Part shown: positions 48,689 through 58,297 of the stretch, in pieces
Layout of the letters: each line of letters starts with the position of its first letter
How positions within the stretch are numbered: the stretch's first letter is position 1
Origin: Streptococcus sp. SPS1
Lineage (GTDB): Bacteria; Bacillota; Bacilli; Lactobacillales; Streptococcaceae
DNA length: 64,000 nt
Assembly (NCBI RefSeq): GCF_030439915.1
Contig: NZ_JAQFJG010000007.1
Span: forward strand, 1 to 64,000
Reading direction: 5' to 3'
Translations under genes and position numbers: made by a program
The notes under the pieces: model-generated
Seen by the model: the letters and a program-made list of their open reading frames with translations, nothing else
What the model was told of the DNA's origin: nothing
Database searches by the model: none

Positions 48689-50123
48689 AATCTAATTCAT
48701 AGTAAGTTCCAGTTGGGTTTCCAGATTTGATCAGGATCCCATTTTGGTCCGCATGTGGGAAGACACGACCAGAAAATACTTTTTCTCCTTTATTGATGAA
48801 AATTTCAAAGACAGAGTTATCGATGAAGATTGTAGCAGTAGTAGCCTGATTATCGATTGGGCAAGAACGAGTTGTCCCAAATTCTTGAGCATACTGTTCA
48901 CCAGCCTGGCTACGATCCACTGTCACTTGACCATTTACAAGGTCAAAGTTGATTGCAAGTCCCTTGCCTTCTTTGTCAGCAAGTAAGACAATCTCGCTCT
49001 GGCTATTAGCTTCCAAGTTGAGCTCGAGTTCGTAGGTGTTATTGGTTTGAGCACGGTTTGAGAAGACTTCTTCAGAAGCACGAAGGTCCTTGATAGCTGC
49101 GACTGGGTATTGGTAGAGTTTGCCGTCTTTGATAGTCAGTTCTTTGACCAATGAGAAGGTTCCTTGGTGGTCAAAACGGTCAGATGGGTAAGAAACATCT
49201 GGCAAACCAAGCCAGCTAACTGCTAGAGCACGTCCATCAGGAGCGTTGAAGGCTTGAGTTGCATAGGCTTCGAAACCATAATCCATGTTTTGAAGTTGAG
49301 ATACATCTACCATTTTGGCGTTTTCAGGGTCAAAGGAAGCCCCAATTTTGTACATATTTGGATAGATATTGTCGTAGTCTAGAACTTTCTTATCCAATCC
49401 TTGTGGGCAGTAGAGAAGGACAGGTTGCTCTCCTACAAAGACTAGATTTGGGCATTCCATCATGTAGGCAGTGCGGTCGTTAGCAAAGTCAAGGTCGCCA
49501 ACTGCTTGCCAGTTTGTGTAGTCGTTGTCCACAGCCTTGTAGAGACGGACGAAGCCTTTTTTCTCCAAGTCCTGTCCTCCGACGATAGCATAATATTGAC
49601 CTTTAAAGTTAAAAATTTGCGGATCGCGGAAGTGGTCAGTAGAGTCTGCTGGCTGGTCAATCAAGATCTTGTCAATCTTCGTAATCTTGCCATCCTTATC
49701 CATCAAAGCACCGATCTGGTAAGGGTGACGGATCCAGTTTTCATCACGGACATTTCCTGTATAGAATAGGAATAAGTTATCGCCAAACTGCATGGCAGAA
49801 CCAGAGTAGGCACCGTGGCTATCTAATGGAGTATCAGGCAAAACTTTGACTCCAGTTTCTGTGAAATGAACCAAGTTCTCACTTTCCAATTGAACCCAAG
49901 ATTTCAAACCGTGGGCTGCACCAAAAGGAAAGTTCTGATAAAAAACAATCCACTTTCCATCAAAGTAAGAAAAGCCATTTGGGTCGTTAAGAAGTCCTGT
50001 TTTTGGCTCAACATGATAATGAGTATGCCATGGAGATTGTGCCATATTTTCTTTAATATTCTTAATTTCTTCTTGCGTCCAATCTTGATAAAGTCTGTAA
50101 CGACGCTCAGTTGTCCATTCCAT
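48669..50123 (-). CDS. scrB: Sucrose-6-phosphate hydrolase ScrB (GH32)
   Basis: ScrB splits sucrose 6-phosphate from the PTS into glucose 6-phosphate and fructose. The 484-residue GH32 enzyme has the five-blade propeller motifs: nucleophile Asp in GLLNDPNGFSYF, FYQNFPFG, the FRDP motif with the transition-state Asp (HFRDPQIF), and the acid/base Glu in MMECPNLVF. The C-terminal beta sandwich (SVFEIFINKGEKVFSGRVFP) is present. GGAGGAAT precedes the ATG. Confidence 0.96.
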   Translation of the reverse strand: MEWTTERRYRLYQDWTQEEIKNIKENMAQSPWHTHYHVEPKTGLLNDPNGFSYFDGKWIVFYQNFPFGAAHGLKSWVQLESENLVHFTETGVKVLPDTPLDSHGAYSGSAMQFGDNLFLFYTGNVRDENWIRHPYQIGALMDKDGKITKIDKILIDQPADSTDHFRDPQIFNFKGQYYAIVGGQDLEKKGFVRLYKAVDNDYTNWQAVGDLDFANDRTAYMMECPNLVFVGEQPVLLYCPQGLDKKVLDYDNIYPNMYKIGASFDPENAKMVDVSQLQNMDYGFEAYATQAFNAPDGRALAVSWLGLPDVSYPSDRFDHQGTFSLVKELTIKDGKLYQYPVAAIKDLRASEEVFSNRAQTNNTYELELNLEANSQSEIVLLADKEGKGLAINFDLVNGQVTVDRSQAGEQYAQEFGTTRSCPIDNQATTATIFIDNSVFEIFINKGEKVFSGRVFPHADQNGILIKSGNPTGTYYELDYGRKTN

Positions 50124-50156
50124 TCTTCTATTCCTCCAAAAATCTTATCACTTTTA

Positions 50157-50185
50157 ATAGTAACCGTTTTCGGAAAAAAAAGCAA
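50157..50185 (-). promoter_or_regulatory. Promoter of scrB-scrR
   Basis: On the minus strand TTGCTT (50180-50185) and TACTAT (50157-50162) are 17 bases apart. The spacer and -10 overlap an operator-like sequence (50158-50173). Confidence 0.75.
50158..50173. promoter_or_regulatory. Operator-like site O3 in the scrB promoter
   Basis: TAGTAACCGTTTTCGG is a degenerate relative of the other two 16-bp sites, with an AACCGTTT core. It overlaps the scrB spacer and -10, a position suited to repression. Confidence 0.5.
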
Positions 50186-50213
50186 GACTTTTATGTTAAA
50201 AAAGAGAAAAAAC

Positions 50214-50229
50214 TGTCAAACGTTTATCA
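50214..50229. promoter_or_regulatory. Operator-like site O1 (LacI-family palindrome)
   Basis: TGTCAAACGTTTATCA has a perfect AAACGTTT core with TG and CA at its ends. It lies about 30 bp upstream of the scrB -35. It fits a LacI-family repressor (ScrR) site, though the central CpG palindrome would also resemble a CcpA site. Confidence 0.65.
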
Positions 50230-50396
50230 TAAAATAAATGCAGGAAATCAATCAAATTTTCACAAAAATATGAAAGAGAATGAAATAAAACCCTTTTAAC
50301 CAAGATTTTAAACTTATTTTTTTAAGGAACACCTGATAAAACAGTCAAAATCAATCAATCTAAAGCGAGCAAACTAAGTGGATAGAATATTTTTTC
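50230..50396. other. Central part of the scrB-scrA intergenic region
   Basis: This 167-bp AT-rich stretch between the operator sites O1 and O2 holds no gene. It could allow looping between the two sites (centre-to-centre distance about 183 bp). Confidence 0.5.
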
Positions 50397-50412
50397 TGCA
50401 AAACGCTTGACA
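50397..50412. promoter_or_regulatory. Operator-like site O2 overlapping the scrA -35
   Basis: TGCAAAACGCTTGACA aligns base for base with O1 (TG-NN-AAACG-Y-TT-NN-CA). Its last six bases are the -35 TTGACA of the scrA promoter, so bound repressor would block RNA polymerase. Confidence 0.65.
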
Positions 50413-50434
50413 TATTTCTAAAACATGATAAAAT
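50407..50434 (+). promoter_or_regulatory. Promoter of scrA
   Basis: TTGACA (50407-50412), a 16-base spacer, then TAAAAT (50429-50434). The leader to the ATG is about 60 nt. Confidence 0.8.
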
Positions 50435-50501
50435 AATAGTCGTAGGGCGAATAAAATCGCTTTCAAACAAGAACAAAATTTTATATAAGGAGATTTTTGC
50501 T

Positions 50502-52439
50502 ATGGATTATAGTAAAGTTGCTGCCGAGGTCATTGAGGCTGTCGGTAAGGATAATCTTGTAGCTGCAGCCCACTGTGCAACTCGTCTTCGTTTGGTATTG
50601 AAAGACGAATCAAAAGTGAATCAAGCAGCTCTGGATAATAATGCGGATGTCAAGGGAACTTTTAGCACTAACGGACAATATCAAATTATCATTGGCCCTG
50701 GTGATGTTAACTTCGTGTATGCGGAAATCATCAAGAAAACTGGTTTGAAAGAAGTTTCGACAGATGATTTGAAAGAGATTGCTAATAAAGACAAAAAGTT
50801 CAATCCATTGATGGACTTGATTAAACTTTTGTCAGATATCTTTGTTCCTATTATCCCTGCCTTAGTTGCAGGTGGTCTCTTGATGGCTTTACGTAACTTC
50901 TTGACATCGCCAGACTTGTTTGGACCTCAATCAATTGAAGATATGTATCCTGCAATCAAAGGCTTCTCAGCTATGATTCAATTGATGTCTGCTGCTCCAT
51001 TTATGTTCCTCCCTGTTTTGGTTGGTATTTCAGCAGCCAAGCGCTTTGGAGCAAACCAGTTCCTTGGTGCGGCAATCGGTATGATTATGACCACTCCAGA
51101 TTTGGGTGGTAAAGAAGCCTTCTGGGACATCTTAGGTTTCCATGTTACACAAACAAACTATGCTTATCAAGTGATTCCAGTCCTTGTTGCAGTCTGGTTG
51201 TTAGCAAATTTGGAAAAATTCTTCCACAAGAAATTGCCATCTGCAGTTGACTTCACTTTCACACCGCTTTTATCAGTGATGATTACGGGATTCCTTACCT
51301 TTACAGTTATCGGTCCTGTTATGTTGGTTGTGTCTGATGCGATTACAAATGCGATTGTATGGTTGTACAACACAACAGGTGCCTTTGGTATGGGGCTATT
51401 TGGTGGAACTTACTCACTAATCGTTATGACAGGTCTTCACCAATCATTCCCAGCAATCGAAACACAATTGTTGTCTGCTTACAATAATAACGGTACTGGA
51501 TTTGGAGACTACATCTTTGTTGTTGCTTCAATGGCAAACGTAGCACAAGGTGCGGCTACTCTTGCAATCTACTTCTTGACAAAAAATGCTAAAACAAAAG
51601 GATTGTCAAGTTCGGCTGCTGTTTCTGCCTTCCTTGGTATTACAGAACCTGCTCTCTTTGGGGTAAACTTGAAATACAAATTCCCATTCTTCTGCGCCCT
51701 TGCTGGTTCAGCAATTGGTGCCTTCGTAGCAGGTTTAACTCACGTTATTGCAGTTTCATTGGGAGCGGCTGGATTTATTGGATTCCTTTCTATTAAGGCT
51801 GGTTCAATCCCTATGTATATAATTGCGGAAATTATGTCCTTTGTTGCCGCCTTTGCTTTCACTTATTTCTACGGGAAAACAAAAGCAGCTAGTGTCTTTG
51901 CTGATGAAGCTGCCACAGCAACCGCAGAAACAGTTACAGAACCTACAGTAGAAGCACCAGTAGTGGAAGAGACTGATACTCTTCAAAATGAAACACTTGT
52001 AACTCCTATCGTCGGTGATGTTGTCGCTCTTGCTGATGTCAATGACCCTGTTTTCTCAAGTGGAGCTATGGGACAAGGTATCGCTGTGAAGCCTAGCCAA
52101 GGTGTGGTTTATGCACCAGCTGATGCTGAAGTTTCAATTGCCTTTCCAACAGGACACGCTTTTGGTTTGAAAACAACTGATGGTGCTGAAGTTTTGATTC
52201 ACGTTGGTATTGACACTGTGTCTATGAACGGTGACGGTTTTGAAGCAAAAGTTGCTCAAGGTGATAAGGTTAAAGCTGGCGATGTTCTTGGAACATTTGA
52301 CTCAAACAAAATCGCTGCAGCTGGACTTGATGATACAACAATGGTTATCGTTACAAATACAGCTGACTATGCTTCAGTAGCTCCAGTCGCAACAGGTTCA
52401 GTTGCTAAGGGGGATGCTGTGATCGAAGTGAAAATCTAA
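50502..52439 (+). CDS. scrA: PTS sucrose transporter subunit EIIBCA
   Basis: ScrA imports sucrose and phosphorylates it at the 6 position. The 645-residue protein has an N-terminal EIIB domain with the phosphorylated Cys25 ([12 protein letters not shown]), an EIIC domain of about ten membrane spans (about 100-470; [54 protein letters not shown]), a Thr/Glu-rich linker and a C-terminal EIIA domain with [14 protein letters not shown], where His is the phosphorylation site. AAGGAG lies before the ATG. A terminator separates it from scrK. Confidence 0.96.
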   Translation: MDYSKVAAEVIEAVGKDNLVAAAHCATRLRLVLKDESKVNQAALDNNADVKGTFSTNGQYQIIIGPGDVNFVYAEIIKKTGLKEVSTDDLKEIANKDKKFNPLMDLIKLLSDIFVPIIPALVAGGLLMALRNFLTSPDLFGPQSIEDMYPAIKGFSAMIQLMSAAPFMFLPVLVGISAAKRFGANQFLGAAIGMIMTTPDLGGKEAFWDILGFHVTQTNYAYQVIPVLVAVWLLANLEKFFHKKLPSAVDFTFTPLLSVMITGFLTFTVIGPVMLVVSDAITNAIVWLYNTTGAFGMGLFGGTYSLIVMTGLHQSFPAIETQLLSAYNNNGTGFGDYIFVVASMANVAQGAATLAIYFLTKNAKTKGLSSSAAVSAFLGITEPALFGVNLKYKFPFFCALAGSAIGAFVAGLTHVIAVSLGAAGFIGFLSIKAGSIPMYIIAEIMSFVAAFAFTYFYGKTKAASVFADEAATATAETVTEPTVEAPVVEETDTLQNETLVTPIVGDVVALADVNDPVFSSGAMGQGIAVKPSQGVVYAPADAEVSIAFPTGHAFGLKTTDGAEVLIHVGIDTVSMNGDGFEAKVAQGDKVKAGDVLGTFDSNKIAAAGLDDTTMVIVTNTADYASVAPVATGSVAKGDAVIEVKI

Positions 52440-52457
52440 TCAATCCTCTCTAAGGTG

Positions 52458-52490
52458 AAAACGAACAAATGATATGTTTGTTCGTTTTTA
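52458..52490 (+). terminator. Terminator after scrA
   Basis: AAAACGAACAAA (52458-52469) and TTTGTTCGTTTT (52477-52488) form a perfect 12-bp stem followed by T residues. Confidence 0.9.
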
Positions 52491-52551
52491 TTAGATGGTA
52501 AGATTTACAGAGGAAAATCTAAAAAATAGAGAAACTTAGATTTTCGAAATA

Positions 52552-52560
52552 TGCTATAAT
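52552..52560 (+). promoter_or_regulatory. Extended -10 promoter of scrK
   Basis: TGC-TATAAT with the -10 at 52555-52560, 28 bases before the scrK ATG. The -35 is poor. Confidence 0.65.
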
Positions 52561-52587
52561 AAAGAAAATAAAAACAAGAGGTTTATC

Positions 52588-53475
52588 ATGACAAAATTAT
52601 ATGGAAGCTTGGAAGCGGGCGGTACAAAGTTTGTCTGTGCTGTCGGTGATGAAAACTTTAACGTTGTAGAAAAAACACAATTTCCAACAACAACACCAAT
52701 CGAAACAATCGATAAAACCATCGAGTTCTTCTCAAAATTCGATAACCTTGCTGGTCTTGCAGTTGGTTCATTTGGTCCGATTGATATTGATAAAAACTCA
52801 AAAACTTATGGCTTTATCACAACGACTCCAAAACCAAACTGGGCAAATGTGGACTTGCTTGGTGCCCTTCGTCGCGCCCTCAACGTTCCTATGTACTTCA
52901 CGACAGACGTAAACAGCTCTGCTTATGGTGAAGTGGTTGCCCGTAACAATGCTGGTGGCCGTATCGAAAACTTGGTTTACTACACAATCGGTACAGGTAT
53001 CGGTGCAGGTGTCATCCAACGTGGTGAGTTTATCGGCGGTGTGGGTCATCCTGAAATGGGTCATTATTATGTTGCTAGACATCCAATGGATATTGAAAAA
53101 GAGTTTAAGGGTGTTTGTCCTTTCCATAAGGGATGTCTGGAAGGCTATGCAGCTGGTCCAAGTTTGGAAGCTCGTACAGGTGTTCGTGGGGAAAACATTG
53201 AACTCAACAACCCTGTTTGGGATGTCCAAGCCTACTATATCGCTCAAGCTGCGGTTAATGCGACAGTGACTTTCCGCCCAGACGTGATTGTCTTTGGTGG
53301 AGGGGTCATGGCTCAACAACACATGCTGGACCGTGTCCGTGAGAAATTTACATCTCTTCTTAATGGCTACCTACCAGTACCAGATGTGCGTGAATACATC
53401 GTAACTCCAGCAGTCGCAGGAAATGGTTCTGCTACTCTTGGGAACTTTGTTCTTGCAAAAGAAGTTTCAAAATAA
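52588..53475 (+). CDS. scrK: Fructokinase ScrK (ROK family)
   Basis: ScrK phosphorylates the fructose released by ScrB to fructose 6-phosphate. The 295-residue ROK kinase has the ATP loop SLEAGGTKFVCAVGD, the substrate region VDVNSSAYGE, TIGTGIGAGVI, and the ROK zinc site (GHPEMGHYYVARHP followed by CPFHKGCLEGYAAG). A second phosphate motif is VFGGGVM. It has its own promoter and terminator, so it need not follow scrA regulation exactly. Confidence 0.95.
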   Translation: MTKLYGSLEAGGTKFVCAVGDENFNVVEKTQFPTTTPIETIDKTIEFFSKFDNLAGLAVGSFGPIDIDKNSKTYGFITTTPKPNWANVDLLGALRRALNVPMYFTTDVNSSAYGEVVARNNAGGRIENLVYYTIGTGIGAGVIQRGEFIGGVGHPEMGHYYVARHPMDIEKEFKGVCPFHKGCLEGYAAGPSLEARTGVRGENIELNNPVWDVQAYYIAQAAVNATVTFRPDVIVFGGGVMAQQHMLDRVREKFTSLLNGYLPVPDVREYIVTPAVAGNGSATLGNFVLAKEVSK

Positions 53476-53480
53476 AGCAC

Positions 53481-53512
53481 AAAATCCGCTTGGGAAACCA
53501 AACGGATTTTTT
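53481..53512 (+). terminator. Terminator after scrK
   Basis: AAATCCG-C-TTGG pairs with CCAA-A-CGGATTT around a GAAA tetraloop, followed by T residues. The minus-strand gene that follows ends 6 bp away, so the hairpin may work for both directions. Confidence 0.88.
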
Positions 53513-53517
53513 ATGTG

Positions 53518-54135
53518 TCAAAGCATTTGCCAGAAAAAGTCGATAATATAGGTCAGACCGTAGGTATAAACCACGAGGGTAAAGGGTTTGGTCAGAATGA
53601 TGATAGTCATATAACGCTTGAAACTCATCTTGGTCAGTGCAGCCAGCATACAGAGAAAGTCAGCCGGACTAATGGGCCAAATCATCATAAAGATAAAGAA
53701 ACGGTCAAAACGATTTCCTTTATCCAACCAGCCGATATACTTGTCATAGGTGCGCTTGCTGACGACAGACTGGACAAAGGCGGCCCCATAGAGTCGCACC
53801 AGATAAAAGATAATGGCGCAGCCAATCACGATCCCGATATAGTTGTAGATAGTCCCGATGATGTGACCGTAGATAAAGACCCCAGCCACCGAGGTCAAGG
53901 CCCCAGGAATGATAGGGACGACCGTCTGTAAAATCTGTAAAAAGATAAAGAGAGGTGGCCCCCAGATACCTGCCTGCTGGATAAAGGCAGAGAGGGTTTC
54001 CTTAGACTGTAAAATCCCAGCCTGATAAGCCCAAATACAGAAAATCAAACTCCCAACACCACCGACAATGGATGAGATATTGATAACTTGCTGCAGAAGG
54101 GGAGAAACAGCTTTCATTTGTTTATCCTGTGACAT
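53518..54135 (-). CDS. TVP38/TMEM64 (VTT/DedA-like) membrane protein
   Basis: This 205-residue membrane protein carries the VTT domain of the DedA/TVP38 superfamily. It has about five membrane spans; the central re-entrant region is FLQILQTVVPIIPGALTSVAGVFIYG and the second characteristic segment is IWPISPADFLCMLAALTKMSFKRY. DedA-type proteins are linked to undecaprenyl-phosphate recycling or lipid scrambling; the role here is inferred only from the fold. An extended -10 (TGG-TATAGT on the minus strand, 54164-54172) lies upstream. Confidence 0.88.
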   Translation of the reverse strand: MSQDKQMKAVSPLLQQVINISSIVGGVGSLIFCIWAYQAGILQSKETLSAFIQQAGIWGPPLFIFLQILQTVVPIIPGALTSVAGVFIYGHIIGTIYNYIGIVIGCAIIFYLVRLYGAAFVQSVVSKRTYDKYIGWLDKGNRFDRFFIFMMIWPISPADFLCMLAALTKMSFKRYMTIIILTKPFTLVVYTYGLTYIIDFFWQML

Positions 54136-54241
54136 GTAAACTCCTCTTAGATAGTATATTTCTACTATACCATATTTTGGAGGAGAAAGGGGGAATGAGT
54201 ATTTTTGTCATGGGAAGAGTGATGGAATTTGAGCCTAAACA

Positions 54242-54250
54242 TGCTATAAT
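54242..54250 (+). promoter_or_regulatory. Extended -10 promoter of hsdR
   Basis: TGC-TATAAT with the -10 at 54245-54250, 32 bases before the hsdR ATG; the -35 is weak. AAAGGAGAG serves as ribosome-binding site. Confidence 0.65.
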
Positions 54251-54282
54251 AAAGGGAGCAGACATGTAGCAAAGGAGAGAGT

Positions 54283-57273
54283 ATGATACAGGTAAAACCA
54301 GAACTGGGGATAGAAAAACAACTGATCAGCCAACTGGTAACTGGGGAAAGTCAATGGACTTACAGAGATGACCTCAAAACAGAAGAGCAATTATGGGAAA
54401 ACTTCTTTGAAAAGTTAGCTCAGAACAATGTGGCTCGATTGGCAGAACATCCCCTGACAGAACAGGAAAAACGCCAGATAAAGAATCAACTGAACTTTAT
54501 TAGCTACTATGATGCGGCCAAGTGGTTGGTCGGCGAAAATGGCATTGCCAAGGTTGAAGTTCAGAGAGAAGATGCTAGTTTGGGGACTATCCGTTTATCT
54601 GTCATCTGGAGAGACAATATCGCAGCTGGTAAGTCTAGTTATGAGGTTGTCAACCAAGTCGAGAGAGATAAGATAAATCCTCAGGATCAAGACCGCAGGC
54701 TAGATGTGACCCTCTTGATCAATGGCCTTCCAATGATTCAGATTGAGCTTAAAAGTCCTCGAGTTGCTTTTTTAGATGCCTTTCATCAAATCAAGAAGTA
54801 TGATAGGGAAGGCAAGTTTCGTGGCATTTACTCTAGCTTACAGATGTTTGTTGTGACCAATAAGGTAGACACACGCTATATCGCTGCAGCTAGAGAAAAC
54901 AAACTCAACAAGCAATTTCTAACCAAGTGGGTGGATAAGGACAACCAACCCATAACGAGCTTGACCAGTTTTGCCCACGAAGTTCTTTCTATCCCTCGTG
55001 CGCATCAGATGCTCATGCAGTACTCTGTCCTTGATGATAGTAAGAAGGCTCTTATCCTCTTGCGTCCCTACCAGATCCATGCCATCGAAGCAGTGCAAGA
55101 AGCTTCTCGCCAGCAAGCATCAGGCTATGTTTGGCATACGACAGGTTCAGGGAAGACTCTGACCTCTTATAAAGTAGCGCGGAATCTCCTCCAAATCCCG
55201 TCTATCCAAAAGACAATTTTTGTCGTTGACCGCAGAGACTTGGACCAACAGACCACTTCATCTTTTCTCTCTTATGCGACCAATGATGTCATTGATATTG
55301 ATGAGACGGATAATACTCATGATTTGGTCAAGCGACTAGGAAGTAATGATAAGCGTGTGGTGGTAACGACCATCCAGAAAATTACTACCATGATGCGTAA
55401 GTTTGAGCAAGGTCTTTACCAACGAGATGCGGACAAAATCAGGGGCCTTCGAGTGGCCTTTGTCGTGGATGAATGCCACCGTGCCGTTACGCCACAAACA
55501 CAAAAAGACATTAAGGGATTTTTCCCACAGTCTCTCTGGTATGGTTTTACAGGCACACCTATCTTTAAGGAAAATAAACGCCAGCAAATCGGCGATCTAG
55601 CCCAAACCACCCAGCAACAGTACGGAGACCGTCTCCATGAGTATACAGTTAAGGAAGCCATTCATGATGGAGCTGTTTTAGGCTTTAAGGTAGATTATCG
55701 CAATACCCTCATCACGGATAAATCTGAAAATGACATACCAGATACTGTCTACGAAGATGAAGAGCATATGCTGGAAGTCTTGGATGCCATTATCAATAAA
55801 TCCCGTCAACAGCTAGGATTCCAAAAAGGAGTTGGTAAGACCTACAATGCCATCCTAACCGTTAAATCCATCCCTCAAGCCCAAGCCTACTATGACCTCC
55901 TCAAACGAGTCAAGGCTGGGGAGACGAGGGTTAAGGTATCGGAAAGGGTCAAGCAGGTCCTTCCTGACTTTCCAAAGGCGACCATCACCTACTCGGTCAC
56001 AGAAAATGAAGAAGACTCAAGAGCCAATCAAGACCACATGAAGCAGGTCTTAGAGGACTATAACCAAGAGTTTGATACCCATTTTACCATGGCGGATCTG
56101 CGTGGTTTTAATACGGATGTCAATAACCGTCTAGCTCGAAAGCATGACAAATACCTCTATCGAAATGAACAGTTGGACTTAGTCATCGTAGTCAATCGTC
56201 TCCTAACGGGATTTGATGCCCCTTGTCTATCAACTCTCTTTATTGACCGCAAGCCCATGCAACCGCAGGACTTGATCCAAGCCTTTAGCCGAACCAATCG
56301 TATCTTTGATTCTAGTAAGACCTACGGTCATATCATCACCTTCCAAAAGCCCCTAGCCTTTAAGGAAGCAGTGGATAATGCCCTCAAGCTCTACTCAAAT
56401 GGTGGTGAAAACGAGGTCCTAGCCCCTAGCTGGGAAGAGGAAAAGAGGAACTTTTTACGGAGTTGCAGTGATTTCCAAAATCTCATCACCGATGATCCTG
56501 AGGAAGGACTCCAAATCGAGCAAATCTCTACACCTGAGTTGAGGAAACTAGCTAAAACCTATCAAGCCTTTGATAAATATTTAGCCTCTATCCGAGTGTA
56601 CAAAGAGTATGATGAGGAAGAACTTTACAGTCAGACGGGACTTGATGGAGAGAAGTTGGAAAGGTATCTGGGACTTTATCGAAATGTCCTTGCAGAATTA
56701 AAAAGCCGAGTAGAGGATGATGACGATGGAGAGCCACTTGATATCCACTATGAACTGGAGTCTATCCAAGTGGACGAAATTAACTATGCCTATATCTTGA
56801 CCTTAATCCAAAGCCTGATTGAACAAGGTCAGAGTCAAGAAAAGAACCTAAGCGCTCAAGATAGGGAAGCCGTGGATAACTATATTCAGAGTCTTGAGAA
56901 GACCAATCCCAATCTTGCTCAGATCATCACTGAACTTTGGAGAGAGGTACAAGAACATCCGAAAAGCTATCGTGGTCAGTCTATCGCAAATATTTTGGAT
57001 CAGATGATTGAGGCTGTCATCCAGCAACATATCAAAGTCTTTAGCAAGCGCTGGTATGTCGGTGAGGATGAACTCCGTTACTATGTCGAACACTACCGTA
57101 AGGGAGCGAAAAAACAACTAGGAGAAAGTCAGCTGACCAAGAGCCAGCGCTATCAGGACTATAAGCTAGAGGTGGCGGATGCCCTCAATCCTCTCCTCTA
57201 TAAAAAACAAATCAAGGAAGCCTATACCCAACTAGTGGAGGAAGTCATTGAGCCATTGAGGGTTGGAAGATAG
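54283..57273 (+). CDS. hsdR: Type I restriction enzyme, R (HsdR) subunit
   Basis: HsdR is the DNA translocase and nuclease subunit of a type I restriction system. The 996-residue length is normal. The N-terminal nuclease has D141 and E155-L-K157 (IQIELKS) as the PD-ExK residues. The motor has HTTGSGKT (Walker A near residue 286), VDECHR (Walker B), YGFTGTPIF (motif III) and later [16 protein letters not shown] and QAFSRTNRI (motifs V and VI). The C-terminal 200 residues are the helical subunit-binding part. GC content and codon use look like the core genome, unlike the genes after 58190. No hsdM follows; see the findings. Confidence 0.95.
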   Translation: MIQVKPELGIEKQLISQLVTGESQWTYRDDLKTEEQLWENFFEKLAQNNVARLAEHPLTEQEKRQIKNQLNFISYYDAAKWLVGENGIAKVEVQREDASLGTIRLSVIWRDNIAAGKSSYEVVNQVERDKINPQDQDRRLDVTLLINGLPMIQIELKSPRVAFLDAFHQIKKYDREGKFRGIYSSLQMFVVTNKVDTRYIAAARENKLNKQFLTKWVDKDNQPITSLTSFAHEVLSIPRAHQMLMQYSVLDDSKKALILLRPYQIHAIEAVQEASRQQASGYVWHTTGSGKTLTSYKVARNLLQIPSIQKTIFVVDRRDLDQQTTSSFLSYATNDVIDIDETDNTHDLVKRLGSNDKRVVVTTIQKITTMMRKFEQGLYQRDADKIRGLRVAFVVDECHRAVTPQTQKDIKGFFPQSLWYGFTGTPIFKENKRQQIGDLAQTTQQQYGDRLHEYTVKEAIHDGAVLGFKVDYRNTLITDKSENDIPDTVYEDEEHMLEVLDAIINKSRQQLGFQKGVGKTYNAILTVKSIPQAQAYYDLLKRVKAGETRVKVSERVKQVLPDFPKATITYSVTENEEDSRANQDHMKQVLEDYNQEFDTHFTMADLRGFNTDVNNRLARKHDKYLYRNEQLDLVIVVNRLLTGFDAPCLSTLFIDRKPMQPQDLIQAFSRTNRIFDSSKTYGHIITFQKPLAFKEAVDNALKLYSNGGENEVLAPSWEEEKRNFLRSCSDFQNLITDDPEEGLQIEQISTPELRKLAKTYQAFDKYLASIRVYKEYDEEELYSQTGLDGEKLERYLGLYRNVLAELKSRVEDDDDGEPLDIHYELESIQVDEINYAYILTLIQSLIEQGQSQEKNLSAQDREAVDNYIQSLEKTNPNLAQIITELWREVQEHPKSYRGQSIANILDQMIEAVIQQHIKVFSKRWYVGEDELRYYVEHYRKGAKKQLGESQLTKSQRYQDYKLEVADALNPLLYKKQIKEAYTQLVEEVIEPLRVGR

Positions 57274-57458
57274 CTCTTCGAGACTTAGAATAGGCCTACT
57301 TCCTAAAGTTTACATGTATTCTAAGCCTCGAATGATTGCGATTACATAAATTTACAAGTATTCTACGTTTCGAATTACTTATCTACAAAAGTTTTGAGGT
57401 CTTCGAGCTTTCGAATAGTCATATTTACTAAATTTTATATGTATTCTAAAACTCGAAA
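57274..57458. repeat. Five-unit 42-bp repeat array with imperfect palindromes
   Basis: Five copies of a 14-bp motif TTC(G/T)A-N4-T(C/A)GAA start at 57277, 57319, 57361, 57402 and 57444, that is, spacings of 42, 42, 41 and 42 bp. Copy 4 (TTCGAGCTTTCGAA) has perfect arms; the others each carry one arm mismatch. Most copies are preceded by GTA, and the spacers share a loose TAAATTTACA-like segment, so the whole array is a degenerate tandem repeat. It starts one base after the hsdR stop and ends 29 bp before a terminator. Four helical turns separate the motifs, so a DNA-binding protein could line up on one face. Confidence 0.85.
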
Positions 57459-57486
57459 AGGTAAAATCTAAAAATAGTAAGAGTCT

Positions 57487-57530
57487 CTATCTGATGGACG
57501 GAGTGTATGTCCATCAGATAGGGGTTTTTT
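57487..57530 (+). terminator. Strong terminator after hsdR and the repeat array
   Basis: CTATCTGATGGAC (57487-57499) pairs perfectly with GTCCATCAGATAG (57509-57521) through a nine-base loop, followed by a T run (57525-57530). Confidence 0.93.
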
Positions 57531-57673
57531 AATTTGAAAATGTCTGATTTGTCCTGAAAAGTACGTTTTAGATGGAAATAATGACAGTTGAGCGGAAGCG
57601 GAATAAATCTTTTAAAGTAACTGTTAGAATTATTTTAAAAGTTTACATAATGAAAAATAGAAAGAATATCATC

Positions 57674-58168
57674 ATGACAAAAACATACGCTATTCGTCCA
57701 CTTAGTTATAGTAACTTTACCAATCGTGAGTTTGAAAGCCTGATGATGGATACTCATCAAAGTTTGACCACTTTTTCTAAGGCAAACAAGGATGAATCTA
57801 TGTATGCCAAACATTTGGAACCCTTCAAGACCAAGCTTGATGATTTTCAAGCTTAACTGGCGGCGGTGATCAAATATGACCAAGTGGAAAGTAAGGCGCG
57901 TGCTTCTAAGTCTACCAAGGAAGTTGGCAAGACCAGACAGCTCCGTACAGAACTTTCAACCAGCTACGAGCTCTTTATGCGCTATACCGCAGCTAGTGCA
58001 GAAGCCTACCCTGAAAAGAAACACCTGACTCAACTCCTCAAGGAACTCAATATCATCCGATATAGCAAGCGTCGTCTCATCACTAGTAGCAAGAAAGATA
58101 AAAAAACAAACCAGCAGAACCAGACCAATCATCAGGATAAAGACAACCCCTTAGAAGCGGATTTCTAA
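57674..58168 (+). pseudogene. Small helical protein gene (DUF6261-like) interrupted by one stop codon
   Basis: The frame opening at 57674 (MTKTYAIRPLSYSNFTNREF) runs 60 residues to TAA at 57854-57856, and then continues in the same frame without a shift (LAAVIKYDQVESKARASKST) to 58168. A single CAA-to-TAA change would explain the break (LDDFQA-Q-LAAV). The intact product would have about 164 residues, helical and charged, with a Lys/Gln/Asn-rich tail (KKDKKTNQQNQTN). The start resembles DUF6261-type proteins; that match is from memory and tentative. The C-terminal codons themselves form the terminator hairpin. Function unknown. An in-frame readthrough product cannot be excluded. Confidence 0.65.
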
Positions 58169-58178
58169 GGGGATTTTT
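58147..58178 (+). terminator. Terminator hairpin overlapping the end of the broken gene
   Basis: CCCCTTAGAA (58147-58156) pairs with TTCTAAGGGG (58163-58172), followed by ATTTTT. The stop codon TAA (58166-58168) lies inside the right arm. Confidence 0.85.
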
Positions 58179-58187
58179 ATGGTTCCG

Positions 58188-58196
58188 TGGTATAAT
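58188..58196 (+). promoter_or_regulatory. Extended -10 promoter of the helicase-hsdS-CBASS operon
   Basis: TGG-TATAAT with the -10 at 58191-58196, directly after a terminator and before a leader of about 95 nt that is extremely A/T-rich. The -35 is weak. No other promoter-like sequence was seen up to 63050. Confidence 0.6.
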
Positions 58197-58297
58197 AATA
58201 TGCAAAAGGAAATTACTATTTATTATATAAACTTGAAATTATTAAAATTTATATTAGGTAGATTAAAAATATATAATTTAGCAGGAGTAAAAAAACT

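Noticed and set aside
50397..50412. Catabolite-responsive element (CcpA site) at scrA
   Set aside because: It departs from the TGNAANCGNTNNCA pattern at its ends, whereas it aligns fully with the O1 palindrome, so a ScrR operator is the better reading.
52798..53322. Antisense open frame of 174 residues over scrK
   Set aside because: scrK has all ROK motifs on the plus strand; the reverse frame is a composition artefact rich in Thr and Asn.
57274..57458. CRISPR array
   Set aside because: The conserved part is only about 14-18 bp, the intervals are similar to each other and no cas genes are near.
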